A stretch of 64,000 nt of DNA. Origin: Paenirhizobium selenitireducens ATCC BAA-1503 (GTDB taxonomy: Bacteria; Pseudomonadota; Alphaproteobacteria; Rhizobiales; Rhizobiaceae). The notes beneath the pieces were generated by a model. That model did not search any database. It had not been told where the DNA came from and worked only from the letters and a program-made list of their open reading frames with translations. Location of the stretch: NCBI RefSeq assembly GCF_000518785.1, contig NZ_JAEG01000011.1, positions 1-64,000 on the forward strand. Reading direction: 5' to 3'. A program made the translations under genes and the position numbers. Within the stretch, counting starts at the first letter, position 1, and each line of letters starts with the position of its first letter. Shown here piece after piece: positions 16,430 to 25,619 of this stretch.

Positions 16430-17113
16430 TCAGGGAATGATCTTGTAGCCGCCGTTTTCGGTGACCAGGATCTCGGCATTGGACGGATCGCGCTCGATCT
16501 TCTGGCGCAGGCGATAGACATGGGTCTCGAGCGTGTGGGTGGTGACCCCGGAATTATAGCCCCAGACCTCTTCCAGCAGCACGTCGCGCGTCACCACCTT
16601 CTGCCCGGCGCGATAGAGATAGCGGATGATCGCCGCTTCCTTCTCGGTCAGCCGGATCTTCTTTCCGTCTTCCGTGGTCAGGAGCTTCTGGCTCGGCTTG
16701 AACAGATAGGGCCCGACGCCGAAAGTCGCGTCCTCGCTCTGCTCGTGCTGACGCAGCTGCGCGCGGATGCGGGCGAGCAGCACGGCGAAGCGGAAGGGCT
16801 TCGTGACATAGTCGTTGGCGCCGGCTTCCAGCCCGAGAATCGTGTCCGAATCGGTATCGTGGCCGGTCAGCATGATCACCGGTGCCTTGAAGCCGCCCTT
16901 GCGCAGCAGCTTGACCGCCTCGCGCCCATCCATGTCGGGAAGCCCGACATCCATGATCAACAGGTCCACCTGGCCGCTGCGCGCCGCCTGCAGGCCCTTT
17001 GCCGCGCTGTCAGCCTCGGTGAGCGTGAATTCCTCGTAGAGCGACAGCTGCTCGACCAGCGTCTCGCGCAGGTCGTTGTCGTCATCCACCAGGAGAATGG
17101 TCCGCACTGTCAT
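16430..17113 (-). CDS. OmpR/PhoB-family response regulator
   Basis: 227 residues. The receiver domain (1-120) carries the acidic pocket DDD at 10-12 and the phospho-acceptor Asp55 in LLIMDVGLPDMDG, with Thr in VIMLTGHD and Lys in YVTKPF. The C-terminal domain is a winged helix (IRLTEKEAAIIRYLYRAGQ, then GVTTHTLETHVYRLRQKIE). No histidine kinase gene is adjacent, so the partner must be elsewhere. The gene is followed by the cNMP-binding protein gene and is divergent from the L,D-transpeptidase gene. Target genes cannot be read from the window. Confidence 0.92.
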   Translation of the reverse strand: MTVRTILLVDDDNDLRETLVEQLSLYEEFTLTEADSAAKGLQAARSGQVDLLIMDVGLPDMDGREAVKLLRKGGFKAPVIMLTGHDTDSDTILGLEAGANDYVTKPFRFAVLLARIRAQLRQHEQSEDATFGVGPYLFKPSQKLLTTEDGKKIRLTEKEAAIIRYLYRAGQKVVTRDVLLEEVWGYNSGVTTHTLETHVYRLRQKIERDPSNAEILVTENGGYKIIP

Positions 17114-17206
17114 GAGATCTTCCTGTTTTCGTTCGTGCCGCTCGTCTTGGCGCGCCGGTTCGAAGTGCTATGAATACACCGAACTTCACAGGCAAAGCAA
17201 AATCTC

Positions 17207-17764
17207 GTGACCCACTTGCGAAAAACAACCGACAAATCCCACAGGAAGCACGGCCAAATCGTCGTGCGCCGGGCGCCGGGCAAGGCGACCGAGGCGATCC
17301 TGCAATACGGGCCGCTGCGCCTGCGCGCCGCAATCGGCCGTTCCGGCATCACCAGCTTCAAGCGCGAGGGCGACGGCGCGACGCCGCGCGCCCCGATGCG
17401 GCTGATCTCCGCCTATCGCCGCGGCGACCGCATGGGCGCCGTGGCGACCGGCCTACCCATGCAGCGCATCCGGAAAGACATGCTCTGGTGCGACGCGCCG
17501 GGCCACCCCGCCTACAACCGCCCGGTCTCCGCCCCCTTTGCCGCCAGTCATGAGACACTCATGCGCAAGGACCGGCTCTACGACGTCTGCATCGTCATGG
17601 ACTGGAACGTCCGTTCGCGGCGTCGCGGCTGCGGCTCGGCGATCTTCTTCCACATTGCCCGGGCAGACTATGCGCCGACCGAGGGCTGCGTGGCGCTTTC
17701 GCCCACCGACATGCGCCGGCTCCTGCCATACCTGACTGACCAGACCGTGCTCACGGTGCTCTGA
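17207..17764 (+). CDS. L,D-transpeptidase (YkuD family)
   Basis: 185 residues that match YkuD domains with catalytic His149 and Cys161 in FFHIARADYAPTEGCVALS. Such enzymes form 3-3 crosslinks in peptidoglycan or attach proteins to it; 3-3 crosslinks and polar growth are typical of Rhizobiales. No clear signal peptide is seen. The first 25 residues are basic, so export is unclear. The start ATG 17207 is tentative. Its stop overlaps the next start as TGATG, so the two genes are translationally coupled. Confidence 0.82.
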   Translation: MTHLRKTTDKSHRKHGQIVVRRAPGKATEAILQYGPLRLRAAIGRSGITSFKREGDGATPRAPMRLISAYRRGDRMGAVATGLPMQRIRKDMLWCDAPGHPAYNRPVSAPFAASHETLMRKDRLYDVCIVMDWNVRSRRRGCGSAIFFHIARADYAPTEGCVALSPTDMRRLLPYLTDQTVLTVL

Positions 17765-18117
17765 TGGACGAGCCTGCGGATGCCGCCTTCTGGCGCGCCA
17801 TGGATGAACTGCTCGCTGGCGCCCGACTGGTCATAGACCGGCCGAAGCATTCGGCCCATCCGCGCTATCCGGCCCTGGTCTACCCGCTCGACTACGGTTA
17901 CCTCGAAGGCACGACCGCGATCGACGGCGCAGGTGTCGATGTCTGGCGTGGCTCGCTGGCCGGCTTGCGCGTCGTCGGCGCGGTCGCGACCGTCGATCTG
18001 CTGAAACGGGACACCGAGCTGAAGCTGCTCGTCGCCTGCACGCCGGCCGAGATGGATCTCGTTCTCGCCTTCCACAATGACAGTTCCCTGATGAAGGGAC
18101 TGCTGCTCAGGCGTTGA
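17764..18117 (+). CDS. Inorganic pyrophosphatase-like protein, small, altered active site
   Basis: 117 residues, much shorter than the 170-180 of family I pyrophosphatases. Similarity is clear in HPRYPALVYPLDYGYLEGT and in DGAGVDVWRG (54-63). In true enzymes this second motif is DGDPxDV. Here the catalytic Asp and the Pro are Ala56 and Gly57, while Asp54 and Asp59 remain. Catalysis of PPi hydrolysis is therefore doubtful. It might be a degenerate or repurposed paralogue. The start overlaps the L,D-transpeptidase stop, which suggests a shared transcript. Confidence 0.75.
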   Translation: MDEPADAAFWRAMDELLAGARLVIDRPKHSAHPRYPALVYPLDYGYLEGTTAIDGAGVDVWRGSLAGLRVVGAVATVDLLKRDTELKLLVACTPAEMDLVLAFHNDSSLMKGLLLRR

Positions 18118-18124
18118 GCCGCTA

Positions 18125-18670
18125 TTACAGCGCCTTTGGCGTGACGAAGCGTTCGAGCCGCCCCATGCCCCGGCCGACATCGCCCCACTGCGCCGCCGGA
18201 AAATCGATGACCGCCAGCCCGGCGGTCGGATATTTCGCCGCCATGCTTTCCCGCGAAGCCGCATCGCCGCCGCCCGTCAGCGCCAGGGCCAGATCCTGCA
18301 TGCCCGGATTGTGGGCAAGGATCAGCACCGTTCTGGCGGCCGGTTCGACCGCCTGCAACACGTCAAGGATCTGCCCGGGGCTTGCGGCATAGAGCTCGGC
18401 GAGCCCGCGCATCTCGGGTTTCAGCGGCAGTCGCTCGCGCACCAGCGCCCAGGTTTCCTGCGTGCGACGCGCCGTGGAGACGAGGGCGAGGTCCGGGATC
18501 AGCTTCGCCTCGGTGAGATAATCGCCTATCTGTTGGGCTGCAGTCCGGCCCCGCCCGTTGAGCGGGCGTTGTTCGTCGGCGACACCCTCCGGCCAGGCCG
18601 ACTTGGCGTGCCGGAGCAGGAGGAGACGCAATCCCCCGGCCTCGCCGGTAAACTGCTGTTTCGACGGCAT
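18125..18670 (-). CDS. SixA-type histidine phosphatase
   Basis: 181 residues of the histidine phosphatase superfamily. The phospho-histidine loop is LLLLRHAKSAWPEG near residue 20, with the second Arg in LVSTARRTQETW and the second His in LILAHNPGMQDLALAL. SixA enzymes remove phosphate from histidine phosphotransfer domains, including the nitrogen PTS protein in E. coli. It is convergent with the pyrophosphatase-like gene (8-base gap). Confidence 0.88.
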   Translation of the reverse strand: MPSKQQFTGEAGGLRLLLLRHAKSAWPEGVADEQRPLNGRGRTAAQQIGDYLTEAKLIPDLALVSTARRTQETWALVRERLPLKPEMRGLAELYAASPGQILDVLQAVEPAARTVLILAHNPGMQDLALALTGGGDAASRESMAAKYPTAGLAVIDFPAAQWGDVGRGMGRLERFVTPKAL

Positions 18671-18746
18671 GGCGGCAGCCTCCCAGGCGATGATTCACAT
18701 GAAACAAAGGGTTACCGTCAACCAGGACCGACGGTGCGGTGCCACT

Positions 18747-19577
18747 CTAGAGGCTAACGCAGATCGCGCCAACAGCGACGATGACGCAGGCTGCAAGCCG
18801 GCGAAACGTCAGTCGCTCGCCGAGGAAGAAGGCGCCGATGAGGACGGCAAAGACCACGCTCGTCTCGCGCACCGCCGTCACAAGGCCCGCCGGCGCAAAG
18901 GAATAGGCGACCACCACCAGCCCATAGGCCACAAGCGCCACCACCCCGCCGCTGAAGGCCTTCCAGGTCGTCGGCGAGCGCATGTCGATGACGAGGCCGC
19001 GCCGGATCACGGCATAGGTCACGGTGAGCAGCAGGCCATAGAGGAAGAGCACCCACATGGCATAGGCCACCGGCTGCGCCACCAGCCGCACGCCCTTGGA
19101 ATCGACCGTTGAATAGCAGGCTATGATCAGCCCGGTGGCGAGCGCAAAGAGCAGCGAGGCGTTGCCCGCCCTCGCCTTGCCGAGCGAAAGGCTCATGATG
19201 CCGGCAGCCACCAGCACGACGCCGAGCGTCTGGAAGGGCCCGAGGATCTCGCCAAAGAACAGGAAGCCGCCGAGCGTCACCAGCAGCGGCACCGTGCCGC
19301 GCACGATCGGATAGACCTGGCCCAGTTCGCCATGCCGGTAGGCGGCGACGAGGAACAGGCTGTAGCCCACCTGCAGCAGCGACGACAGGAGGATGTAGAC
19401 CCACGCGTCTGCCCCCGGCAGCGGAAAGTAGAGCACGAAGGGCAGGGCGATCAGCGTGCCGGCCAAGCTCATCACCGTGACCGACCACAGCCGGTCGGCG
19501 CCGTTGCGCAGGAAGGCGTTCCAGCTGGCATGCAGAATGGCCGCGACCAGCGCCAGCCCGACGGCGATCGTACTCAA
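18747..19577 (-). CDS. EamA/DMT-family permease
   Basis: 276 residues with about ten membrane helices in two EamA repeats: AVGLALVAAILHASWNAFLR at the start of the first, and ACYSTVDSKGVRL at the start of the second. The DMT superfamily exports amino acids, nucleosides or other small metabolites. The substrate cannot be named here. The HASWN pattern is common in the rhizobial members. The gene is preceded by a repeat-rich gap. Confidence 0.85.
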   Translation of the reverse strand: MSTIAVGLALVAAILHASWNAFLRNGADRLWSVTVMSLAGTLIALPFVLYFPLPGADAWVYILLSSLLQVGYSLFLVAAYRHGELGQVYPIVRGTVPLLVTLGGFLFFGEILGPFQTLGVVLVAAGIMSLSLGKARAGNASLLFALATGLIIACYSTVDSKGVRLVAQPVAYAMWVLFLYGLLLTVTYAVIRRGLVIDMRSPTTWKAFSGGVVALVAYGLVVVAYSFAPAGLVTAVRETSVVFAVLIGAFFLGERLTFRRLAACVIVAVGAICVSL

Positions 19578-20202
19578 CGCTGCACCGCCTGCGGTCGATG
19601 GGAAGGATGCCGGGGCAGGGCGGCTTGGAAGGGAGAGGGCATCGTCGCGGAACTTTTATGACGGTTTTGTGACGGCCGGACGATAGCCACTTTGCCGCGC
19701 TTTGCAATCACCGATCACGCGGGCAGCCTCCACGCGGCACGTCGAAAACGCGGCCCACGGTCAGCCCTCAAGCCGCACTCGGTTAACCCTCCCCCAGAAG
19801 CGAGCACAAAACGGTAGCTCTCACTTCGAGGCGACCACAAGACGGTTAGCCCTCACCCTGAGGTGGGAGCGCCAGCGACCCTCGAAGGGCGAGGGCGGGT
19901 GGGGTGAACGTCAGCGCCAGCAACCGGATGCTTCGAGGCCCTCGCTTTGCTCGGGCACCTCAGCAGGAGAGGATCGCGCCGCAGCCTGTGGCATGGATCC
20001 TCGGGTCAAGCCCGAGGATGACGACCCTTCCCCTTGGGCGACGACTTTTCCTCGAAGCAAGGGACCATCTGATTCGCCGAGCACCGACGTCTGAGGCTGG
20101 TTTCCGGCCTAACCCACACTCCGTCATCCTCGGGCTTGACCCGAGGATCCAGATCCAGGCGCGCAATCACCCAGACGCGCGGCATCTCCCAGCGGGAATC
20201 CC
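19578..20202. other. Repeat-rich gap between the DMT gene and the leuC terminator
   Basis: No gene is supported. The segment has inverted and direct repeats: CCCTCACCCTGAGGTGGGAG and GACCCTCGAAGGGCGAGGG at about 19850-19893, a CTTCGAGGCCCTCGCTTTGC type unit at about 19932, and the long inverted pair at 19995/20122. All are typical dispersed repeats of this class. Confidence 0.6.
19995..20150. repeat. REPIN-like pair: 29-base perfect inverted repeats
   Basis: The unit at 19995-20023 begins GGATCCTCGGGTCAAGCCCG and the one at 20122-20150 is its exact reverse complement. Each unit is itself a hairpin, CCTCGGG-TCAAG-CCCGAGG. The 98 bases between are unrelated to genes. This is a dispersed repeat seen across alphaproteobacterial genomes (from memory). 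Confidence 0.8.
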
Positions 20203-20206
20203 AACA

Positions 20207-20237
20207 AAAAACCGCCGGCAGGAAGGCCGGCGGCTTG
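20207..20237 (-). terminator. Terminator of leuC
   Basis: On the minus strand GCCGCCGGCC-TTCC-TGCCGGCGG is followed by TTTTTTG, 30 bases past the leuC stop. Confidence 0.85.
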
Positions 20238-20266
20238 GTCGTTTCAGGCTGTGGCGCGAACGGCGC

Positions 20267-21676
20267 TTACTTCCAGTCGCGGATGTCGACGAAGTGGCCG
20301 GCGACGGCAGCCGCCGCAGCCATGGCCGGCGACACCAGATGGGTGCGGCCCTTGTAACCCTGGCGGCCTTCGAAGTTGCGGTTCGAGGTCGAGGCGCAGC
20401 GTTCGCCCGGCTTCAGCCGGTCGTCGTTCATCGCGAGGCACATCGAGCAGCCCGGCTCGCGCCATTCGAAGCCGGCATCCTTGAAGATCTTGTCGAGGCC
20501 TTCGGCTTCCGCCTGTTCCTTGACCAGACCCGAGCCCGGCACGACCATGGCCGAGACGGTCGAGGCAACCGTCTTGCCTTCGATGACGGCCGCAGCAGCG
20601 CGCAGGTCCTCGATGCGGCCATTGGTGCACGAGCCGATGAACACGCGGTCGATGGCGATGTCGGTCATCTTCGTGCCCGGCTTCAGGCCCATGTAGTCGA
20701 GCGCCCGCCACTTCGAAACCCGCTTGTTCTCGTCGGCGATCTCGTCCGGGTTCGGCACGACGCCCTCGATCGACACGACGTCTTCCGGCGAGGAACCCCA
20801 GGAGACGATCGGCGGCAGGTTGGCGGCGTCAAGCACGACGACCTTGTCGAAATGCGCGCCCTCGTCGGTGTGCAGCGTCTTCCAGTAGGCGACCGCCTGG
20901 TCCCATGCCTCGCCCTTCGGCGCGCGCGGCTTGTCCTTGATGTATGCGAAGGTCTTTTCGTCCGGGGCGATCAGGCCGGCGCGGGCGCCGCCCTCGATCG
21001 TCATGTTGCAGACCGTCATGCGGCCTTCCATGGAGAGCGCACGGATCGCCTCGCCGGCGAATTCGATAACGTGGCCGGTGCCGCCGGCCGTGCCGATCTC
21101 GCCGATGATGGCGAGAATGATGTCCTTGGCGGTGACGCCGTCCGGCAGCTTCCCGTCGACGCGCACCAGCATGTTCTTCGCCTTCGACTGGATCAGCGTC
21201 TGGGTGGCGAGCACGTGCTCGACTTCCGACGTGCCGATGCCGTGCGCCAGCGCCCCGAAGGCGCCGTGCGTCGAGGTGTGGCTGTCACCGCAGACGATCG
21301 TCATGCCGGGCAGGGTGAAGCCCTGTTCGGGGCCGACGATGTGGACGATGCCCTGGCGCTTGTCATGCTCGGAATAGTATTCCACGCCGAATTCGGCGGC
21401 GTTGGTCGCCAGCGCCTCGACCTGGATGCGGCTTTCCTCGTTCTTGATACCCTCGTAGCGATCGAGCGTGGTCGGCACGTTGTGGTCGACGACGGCAAGC
21501 GTCTTCTGCGGCGCATGCACGGTGCGCTGCGCCATGCGCAGGCCTTCGAACGCCTGCGGGCTCGTCACTTCGTGGACGAGGTGGCGGTCGATGTAGAGAA
21601 GACAGGTGCCGTCTTCCTGGCGGTCGACCAGGTGGTCGTCGAAAATCTTGTCGTAGAGGGTCCGGGGTGCGCTCAT
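20267..21676 (-). CDS. leuC: 3-isopropylmalate dehydratase large subunit
   Basis: 469 residues, the usual LeuC length. The 4Fe-4S ligands are the Cys of [14 protein letters not shown] and the pair in [13 protein letters not shown]. The active-site loop [20 protein letters not shown] is intact. With LeuD (not in this window) it isomerises 2-isopropylmalate to 3-isopropylmalate in leucine synthesis. Unlike in E. coli it stands alone, as is usual in rhizobia. It ends in its own terminator. Confidence 0.96.
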   Translation of the reverse strand: MSAPRTLYDKIFDDHLVDRQEDGTCLLYIDRHLVHEVTSPQAFEGLRMAQRTVHAPQKTLAVVDHNVPTTLDRYEGIKNEESRIQVEALATNAAEFGVEYYSEHDKRQGIVHIVGPEQGFTLPGMTIVCGDSHTSTHGAFGALAHGIGTSEVEHVLATQTLIQSKAKNMLVRVDGKLPDGVTAKDIILAIIGEIGTAGGTGHVIEFAGEAIRALSMEGRMTVCNMTIEGGARAGLIAPDEKTFAYIKDKPRAPKGEAWDQAVAYWKTLHTDEGAHFDKVVVLDAANLPPIVSWGSSPEDVVSIEGVVPNPDEIADENKRVSKWRALDYMGLKPGTKMTDIAIDRVFIGSCTNGRIEDLRAAAAVIEGKTVASTVSAMVVPGSGLVKEQAEAEGLDKIFKDAGFEWREPGCSMCLAMNDDRLKPGERCASTSNRNFEGRQGYKGRTHLVSPAMAAAAAVAGHFVDIRDWK

Positions 21677-21961
21677 GGCTGAAGATCCGTCTGAGTTTTG
21701 AAAATGGAATGCGGGCAGGACGCCGCGGGGGCGGCGCCGATGACGGACGCTTAGCCTAGCAAGCTAATGAGCGCCCCGGAGACGCGCGCGAAAAAGCGTG
21801 CCGGCAGACGCTTGTGGTCCTGCAGCACGAAGATATCAGGCGCGAGACATCCGAATTTCGATCCCATGGCCGGCCTCATAGCAGTTTTGCCCCCGCCCGG
21901 CAATGATTTTGCCAAAAGCGAAGCGTCCGGCGAAACGGGGCGTATCCCCAGGCCTCACCCG

Positions 21962-22789
21962 TCATCGGCGACCGCTGCCGTGCTCGCGCATCCGCATCTC
22001 CAGGCGCCTGAGCACCAGCGACAGGCCGATGGTCAGCACCAGATAGACATAGGTGACGATCGAATAGGTCTCGAAGAAGCGAAAGGAGCCCGCCGCATAG
22101 ACCTTGGCCATCTGCGTCACGTCGGCGACACCCAGCACCGAGACGAGCGAGGAATCCTTCACCATCGCCACGAAATCGTTCGACAGCGGCGGAAAGATCA
22201 CCCGGATCGCCTGGGGAAAGACGATCAGCCGGAAACGTTGATAGCGGTTGAGCCCAAGCGACATCGCCGCCTCGATCTGACCCTTCTCGACCGACTGGAA
22301 GCCGGCGCGGAAGATCTCGGCGATGAAGGAGGAATAGCCGATCATCAGCGCGATGATCGCCCGCCACATCAGCGAGAGGTCCCGCACCACCATTGGCTCG
22401 AGCCAGCCGAGCGAAACGAGCGGCGAGATCGCCAGATTGTAGAGCGCGACGAAAGCCGGTGCGCCGACAAACGCGATGTAGAAGAGAAGGACCAGGATCG
22501 GAATGCCGCGGATCACCTCGACATAGAAGCGCGCCGTCTGGCGCAGCACCAGACTGTTCGACAGGCCGAGCAGGGCGATGCCGAGCCCGAGCAGCGTCGC
22601 GAGAAAAAAGGCGACAAGCGTCACGAAGACGGTGACGAACACGCCCTTGCCGACCACCGTGAAGACCTGGGCATAGAGATCGTTGAAGGCGATGACGGCG
22701 GCAAGCACCAGACCGATCAGGACGAGGGCGGCCAGCCACCACGGCCGGTCGCCCTTGTCGTCACTGGACGGAAGCGTCTGGAAACCCAT
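21962..22789 (-). CDS. Amino-acid ABC transporter permease
   Basis: 275 residues with five or more membrane helices and the HisM/GlnP-type signature: ATLLGLGIALLGLSNSLVLR, FYVEVIRGIPILVLLFYIAF and the EAA loop EAAMSLGLNRYQRFRLIVFP. It is 35 bases downstream of the binding-protein gene, so both are one transcript. No polar amino-acid ATPase gene is next to them, so the ATPase must be shared or encoded elsewhere. The substrate is probably a polar or acidic amino acid, not proven. The 172 bases between its stop and leuC have no gene. Confidence 0.9.
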   Translation of the reverse strand: MGFQTLPSSDDKGDRPWWLAALVLIGLVLAAVIAFNDLYAQVFTVVGKGVFVTVFVTLVAFFLATLLGLGIALLGLSNSLVLRQTARFYVEVIRGIPILVLLFYIAFVGAPAFVALYNLAISPLVSLGWLEPMVVRDLSLMWRAIIALMIGYSSFIAEIFRAGFQSVEKGQIEAAMSLGLNRYQRFRLIVFPQAIRVIFPPLSNDFVAMVKDSSLVSVLGVADVTQMAKVYAAGSFRFFETYSIVTYVYLVLTIGLSLVLRRLEMRMREHGSGRR

Positions 22790-22824
22790 CAGCGCCTCGC
22801 GCCGGCATCAGCATGCATCAAGGC

Positions 22825-23622
22825 TCACTCGCCCATCTTGTAGTCGAGGAACCATTTCTTGTTCAGCGCGTCGAGCGAGCCGTCGGCCTTCATCGCGGCG
22901 ATCGCCGCATTGACCGGGGCCACCAGGTCGGAACCCTTGGTGAAGATGAAGCCGAAATCCTCCGAGCCGAGCGGCCCGCCGACGAGCTTCAGCCCGCCGT
23001 TCGAAGCGTCGACATAGCCCTTGCCGGCCGTGCCGTCGGTGAGCACGACGTCGACGTCACCGGCTTTCAGGGCCTGCACGGTGGCGCCGAAGGTTTCGAA
23101 CAGCTTGATGCGCGGATTGGCCTCGTTGCCGTCCAGTACCTCGTAGACGGCAGTGTAGAACGGCGTGGTGCCCGGCTGCGCGCCGACCAGCGCGTCCTCG
23201 ACTGCGGCGAAGCTCTTGCCGTCGGCAAAACGGGTCTCGTCGCCGCGCACCAGCATGAACTGTTCCGAGCGCATATAGGGCTCGGAGAAGTCGACCTTCT
23301 CCTTGCGGTCGTCCTTGATGGTGATCCCGGTCATGCCGATATTGTACTGGCCGTCGGACACCGCCTGGATCATCGCATCCCACGAGGTGTTCTGGTATTC
23401 GACCTTGAAGTTCAGCCGCGTGGCGATTTCGTTCATCGCGTCATATTCCCAGCCGATCGCCTTGCCGCTCTTCGGGTCGACGAACTGCAGCGGCGGATAG
23501 GCGTTTTCGGTGACGACGACGACCGTCTTTCCGCCGAGATCCGGCAGGTCGGCGGAAAGGGCGGACAAGGGCGCGATAGCGAGGGCTGCGAGCCCGGCGA
23601 GAAGAGCGCGTCTGGACGGCAT
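22825..23622 (-). CDS. Amino-acid ABC transporter substrate-binding protein
   Basis: From ATG 23622 (preceded by AGGAG) the protein has 265 residues. The signal is MPSRRALLAGLAALAIAPLS with cleavage near ALSA-D. The mature domain is a family 3 periplasmic binding protein: GKTVVVVTENAYPPLQFVDP, GWEYDAMNEIATRLN, MTGITIKDDRKEKVDFSEPY and the C-terminal LNKKWFLDYKMGE. It delivers an amino acid to the permease encoded just downstream. Confidence 0.92.
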   Translation of the reverse strand: MPSRRALLAGLAALAIAPLSALSADLPDLGGKTVVVVTENAYPPLQFVDPKSGKAIGWEYDAMNEIATRLNFKVEYQNTSWDAMIQAVSDGQYNIGMTGITIKDDRKEKVDFSEPYMRSEQFMLVRGDETRFADGKSFAAVEDALVGAQPGTTPFYTAVYEVLDGNEANPRIKLFETFGATVQALKAGDVDVVLTDGTAGKGYVDASNGGLKLVGGPLGSEDFGFIFTKGSDLVAPVNAAIAAMKADGSLDALNKKWFLDYKMGE

Positions 23623-23799
23623 CGGTAATCTCCTGAAAATGTGACCGCTGAGAGTGTCACAATTTGTTCGACGCTGGCAAGGGATGGCGCGTGCTAATCC
23701 GCCGGCGCGACCGGAACGAAAGCGCAGCCGATGTGACGGCTCGGAGAATCTTCTCCCGAGGCCCGGCGCCGGGCTCCGGGACGCGTTCATCCTCCGCGT

Positions 23800-24558
23800 C
23801 TACCGATCGGCGCTCGAATGCGGCACGACGACGGGCCGGCCGTTGCGGCAGGACAGCACCTCCGCCTCGATGCCGTAGACGGTGCGCAGCGCCTGCGGCG
23901 TGACGATCTCCTCGAAGACACCCATTCCCTCCAGCCTTCCGCCGTTCAGCAGAAGGATGCTGTCGCTGTGCCGGGCGGCGAGGTTGAGATCGTGGATGGC
24001 GATCAGCACCAGCGCGCCGGTGCGAGCGGCATAGTCGCTGAGCAGGTCGAACACCCGCATCTGGTGGCGGATGTCGAGCGCGCTCGTCGCCTCGTCGAGC
24101 AGCAACAGCCTCGGCTCGCGCAACAGCCGCTGCGCCAGCAGCACGAGCTGCTGCTGGCCGCCGGAAAGCGTCTGGATCGCCCGTCCGGCAAGCTCGGCAA
24201 TGCCGAAGCGCTCCAGCATGTCCGATGCCGCCTGCAGCACCGCGTCGCCGACCCGCCAGCCCAGCCGCTCATGGCGCCCGAGCAGCACGACTTCGAGCAC
24301 CGATAGCTCGGCCCGGACCTGGCACTGCTGCGGCATGAAGCCGATCGCGCGGATGTCGACCCGCCGTCCGCCCCAGGCGATATCGCCATCATAGGGCGCA
24401 AGGCCGGCAATGGCATTGAGCAGCGTCGACTTGCCGGCGCCGTTCGGTCCCACCAGCCCGACGATCTGCCCTGGCGCGAGCGAAGCGCTGACGTCATGAA
24501 GAATGCGGGTGCCGCCCCGCCGCACGCCGACATCGGCAAGAGTGAGTTGGTCGCTCAT
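23800..24558 (-). CDS. FecE/FhuC-type ABC ATPase for metal or chelate import
   Basis: From ATG 24558 the protein has 252 residues: Walker A GPNGAGKS in [20 protein letters not shown], the signature LSGGQQQLVLLAQRLLREPR and Walker B LLLLDEATSALD. It powers the FecCD permease whose stop overlaps its start as ATGA. The 5-gene context (binding protein, permease, ATPase) is that of iron-siderophore, heme or cobalamin importers. The substrate cannot be set from sequence. The last residues are Arg-rich and variable. Confidence 0.9.
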   Translation of the reverse strand: MSDQLTLADVGVRRGGTRILHDVSASLAPGQIVGLVGPNGAGKSTLLNAIAGLAPYDGDIAWGGRRVDIRAIGFMPQQCQVRAELSVLEVVLLGRHERLGWRVGDAVLQAASDMLERFGIAELAGRAIQTLSGGQQQLVLLAQRLLREPRLLLLDEATSALDIRHQMRVFDLLSDYAARTGALVLIAIHDLNLAARHSDSILLLNGGRLEGMGVFEEIVTPQALRTVYGIEAEVLSCRNGRPVVVPHSSADR

Positions 24559-25619
24559 GCGATCCCCTTTCCGCCACGCCGGGCGATCACCGCAAACAAC
24601 ATGGGCACGCCGGCCACGGCCGTGATGATGCCGACCGGAATGACGGCCGCGGGCGAGATGAACTTGCCGAACACCGAGGCACCGACCAGGATGATCGCGC
24701 CGGTCACCGCCGACAGCGGCAAGGCGTAGCGGTGATCCTCGCCGACCAGCGTGCGCGCCACATGCGGCGCGATCAGGCCGACGAAACCGATCGTGCCGAC
24801 GAAGCATACGGCAGCCGCCGTCAGCACGGCGACGATCAGGAAGGCCTCGCGGCGAACATGTTCGACCGACAGGCCGAGGCTCCGCGCATTGGCGTCACCG
24901 AGGCGAAGCGTCGTCAGCGCCCAGCAGCTGCGAAGCACCAGCGGCAGGCAGAAAACGAGGATCGAGCCGGTGACCGCGACGCTGGTCCAGCTCGCCTTCA
25001 AGAGGCTGCCGAACAGCCAGAAGACGATCTGCTGCAGCACTTCGGGCGAGGCGAGGAACTGCAGCAGCGACTGCAGAGACTGGAAGAAGAACAGCACGGC
25101 GATGCCGCCGAGAACGAGGATTTCCGGGCTCGCCCCGCGCAGGCGGGCGATGAAGTAGACAAGCCCGCAGGCGACAAGCGTCATGGCAAAGGCCATGGCC
25201 GGCACGACGACAAAGGACGGCAGCGGGATCAGCTCGCCGAACATGATGCCGAGGGCCGCGCCGAAGCCGGCCGCGGCGGAAAAGCCGAACGTGAACGGGC
25301 TTGCCAGCGGATTGGCCAGGATCGTCTGCATCTGCAGGCCGGCAAGGCCGAGGCAGGCGCCGACCAGCATACCCATCACGGTCTGCGGCATGCGCAGCTG
25401 CCAGAGGATTGTCGCCGTCATCCTGTCATCGCCGTTCGGCCCGGCTCGCAATCCCTGCCAGACGTCCGCGAGCGGCATGCCGGACGGGCCGGTCGTGAGA
25501 TCGAGCAGCATGAGGGCGAGAAGGCAGGCCGCGGCGGCCAGCAGGGCGGCCACCCGACGCGATGCTGCGCGACGATAACCGTCGCGCAGGCTCTCCATAT
25601 CGCTGGTGATCGCGGTCAT
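24555..25619 (-). CDS. FecCD-family permease
   Basis: 354 residues with about ten membrane helices. The signatures are LRMPQTVMGMLVGACLGLAG (substrate channel), NPLASPFTFGFSAAAGFGAA and, near the end, FVGTIGFVGLIAPHVARTLV, the FecCD hallmark that docks on the ATPase. It is coupled at both ends by four-base ATGA overlaps with the binding-protein and ATPase genes, so the three subunits are made together. Confidence 0.93.
   Translation of the reverse strand: MTAITSDMESLRDGYRRAASRRVAALLAAAACLLALMLLDLTTGPSGMPLADVWQGLRAGPNGDDRMTATILWQLRMPQTVMGMLVGACLGLAGLQMQTILANPLASPFTFGFSAAAGFGAALGIMFGELIPLPSFVVVPAMAFAMTLVACGLVYFIARLRGASPEILVLGGIAVLFFFQSLQSLLQFLASPEVLQQIVFWLFGSLLKASWTSVAVTGSILVFCLPLVLRSCWALTTLRLGDANARSLGLSVEHVRREAFLIVAVLTAAAVCFVGTIGFVGLIAPHVARTLVGEDHRYALPLSAVTGAIILVGASVFGKFISPAAVIPVGIITAVAGVPMLFAVIARRGGKGIA

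Noticed and set aside
16430-17113. Cell-cycle regulator CtrA as identity of the response regulator
   Set aside because: The sequence is an ordinary OmpR/PhoB-type protein and does not show the CtrA N-terminus; context also differs.
19878-20202. Open frame of 592 residues on the plus strand starting in the repeat gap and running opposite leuC
   Set aside because: Most of it is antisense to leuC; the rest is repeats.
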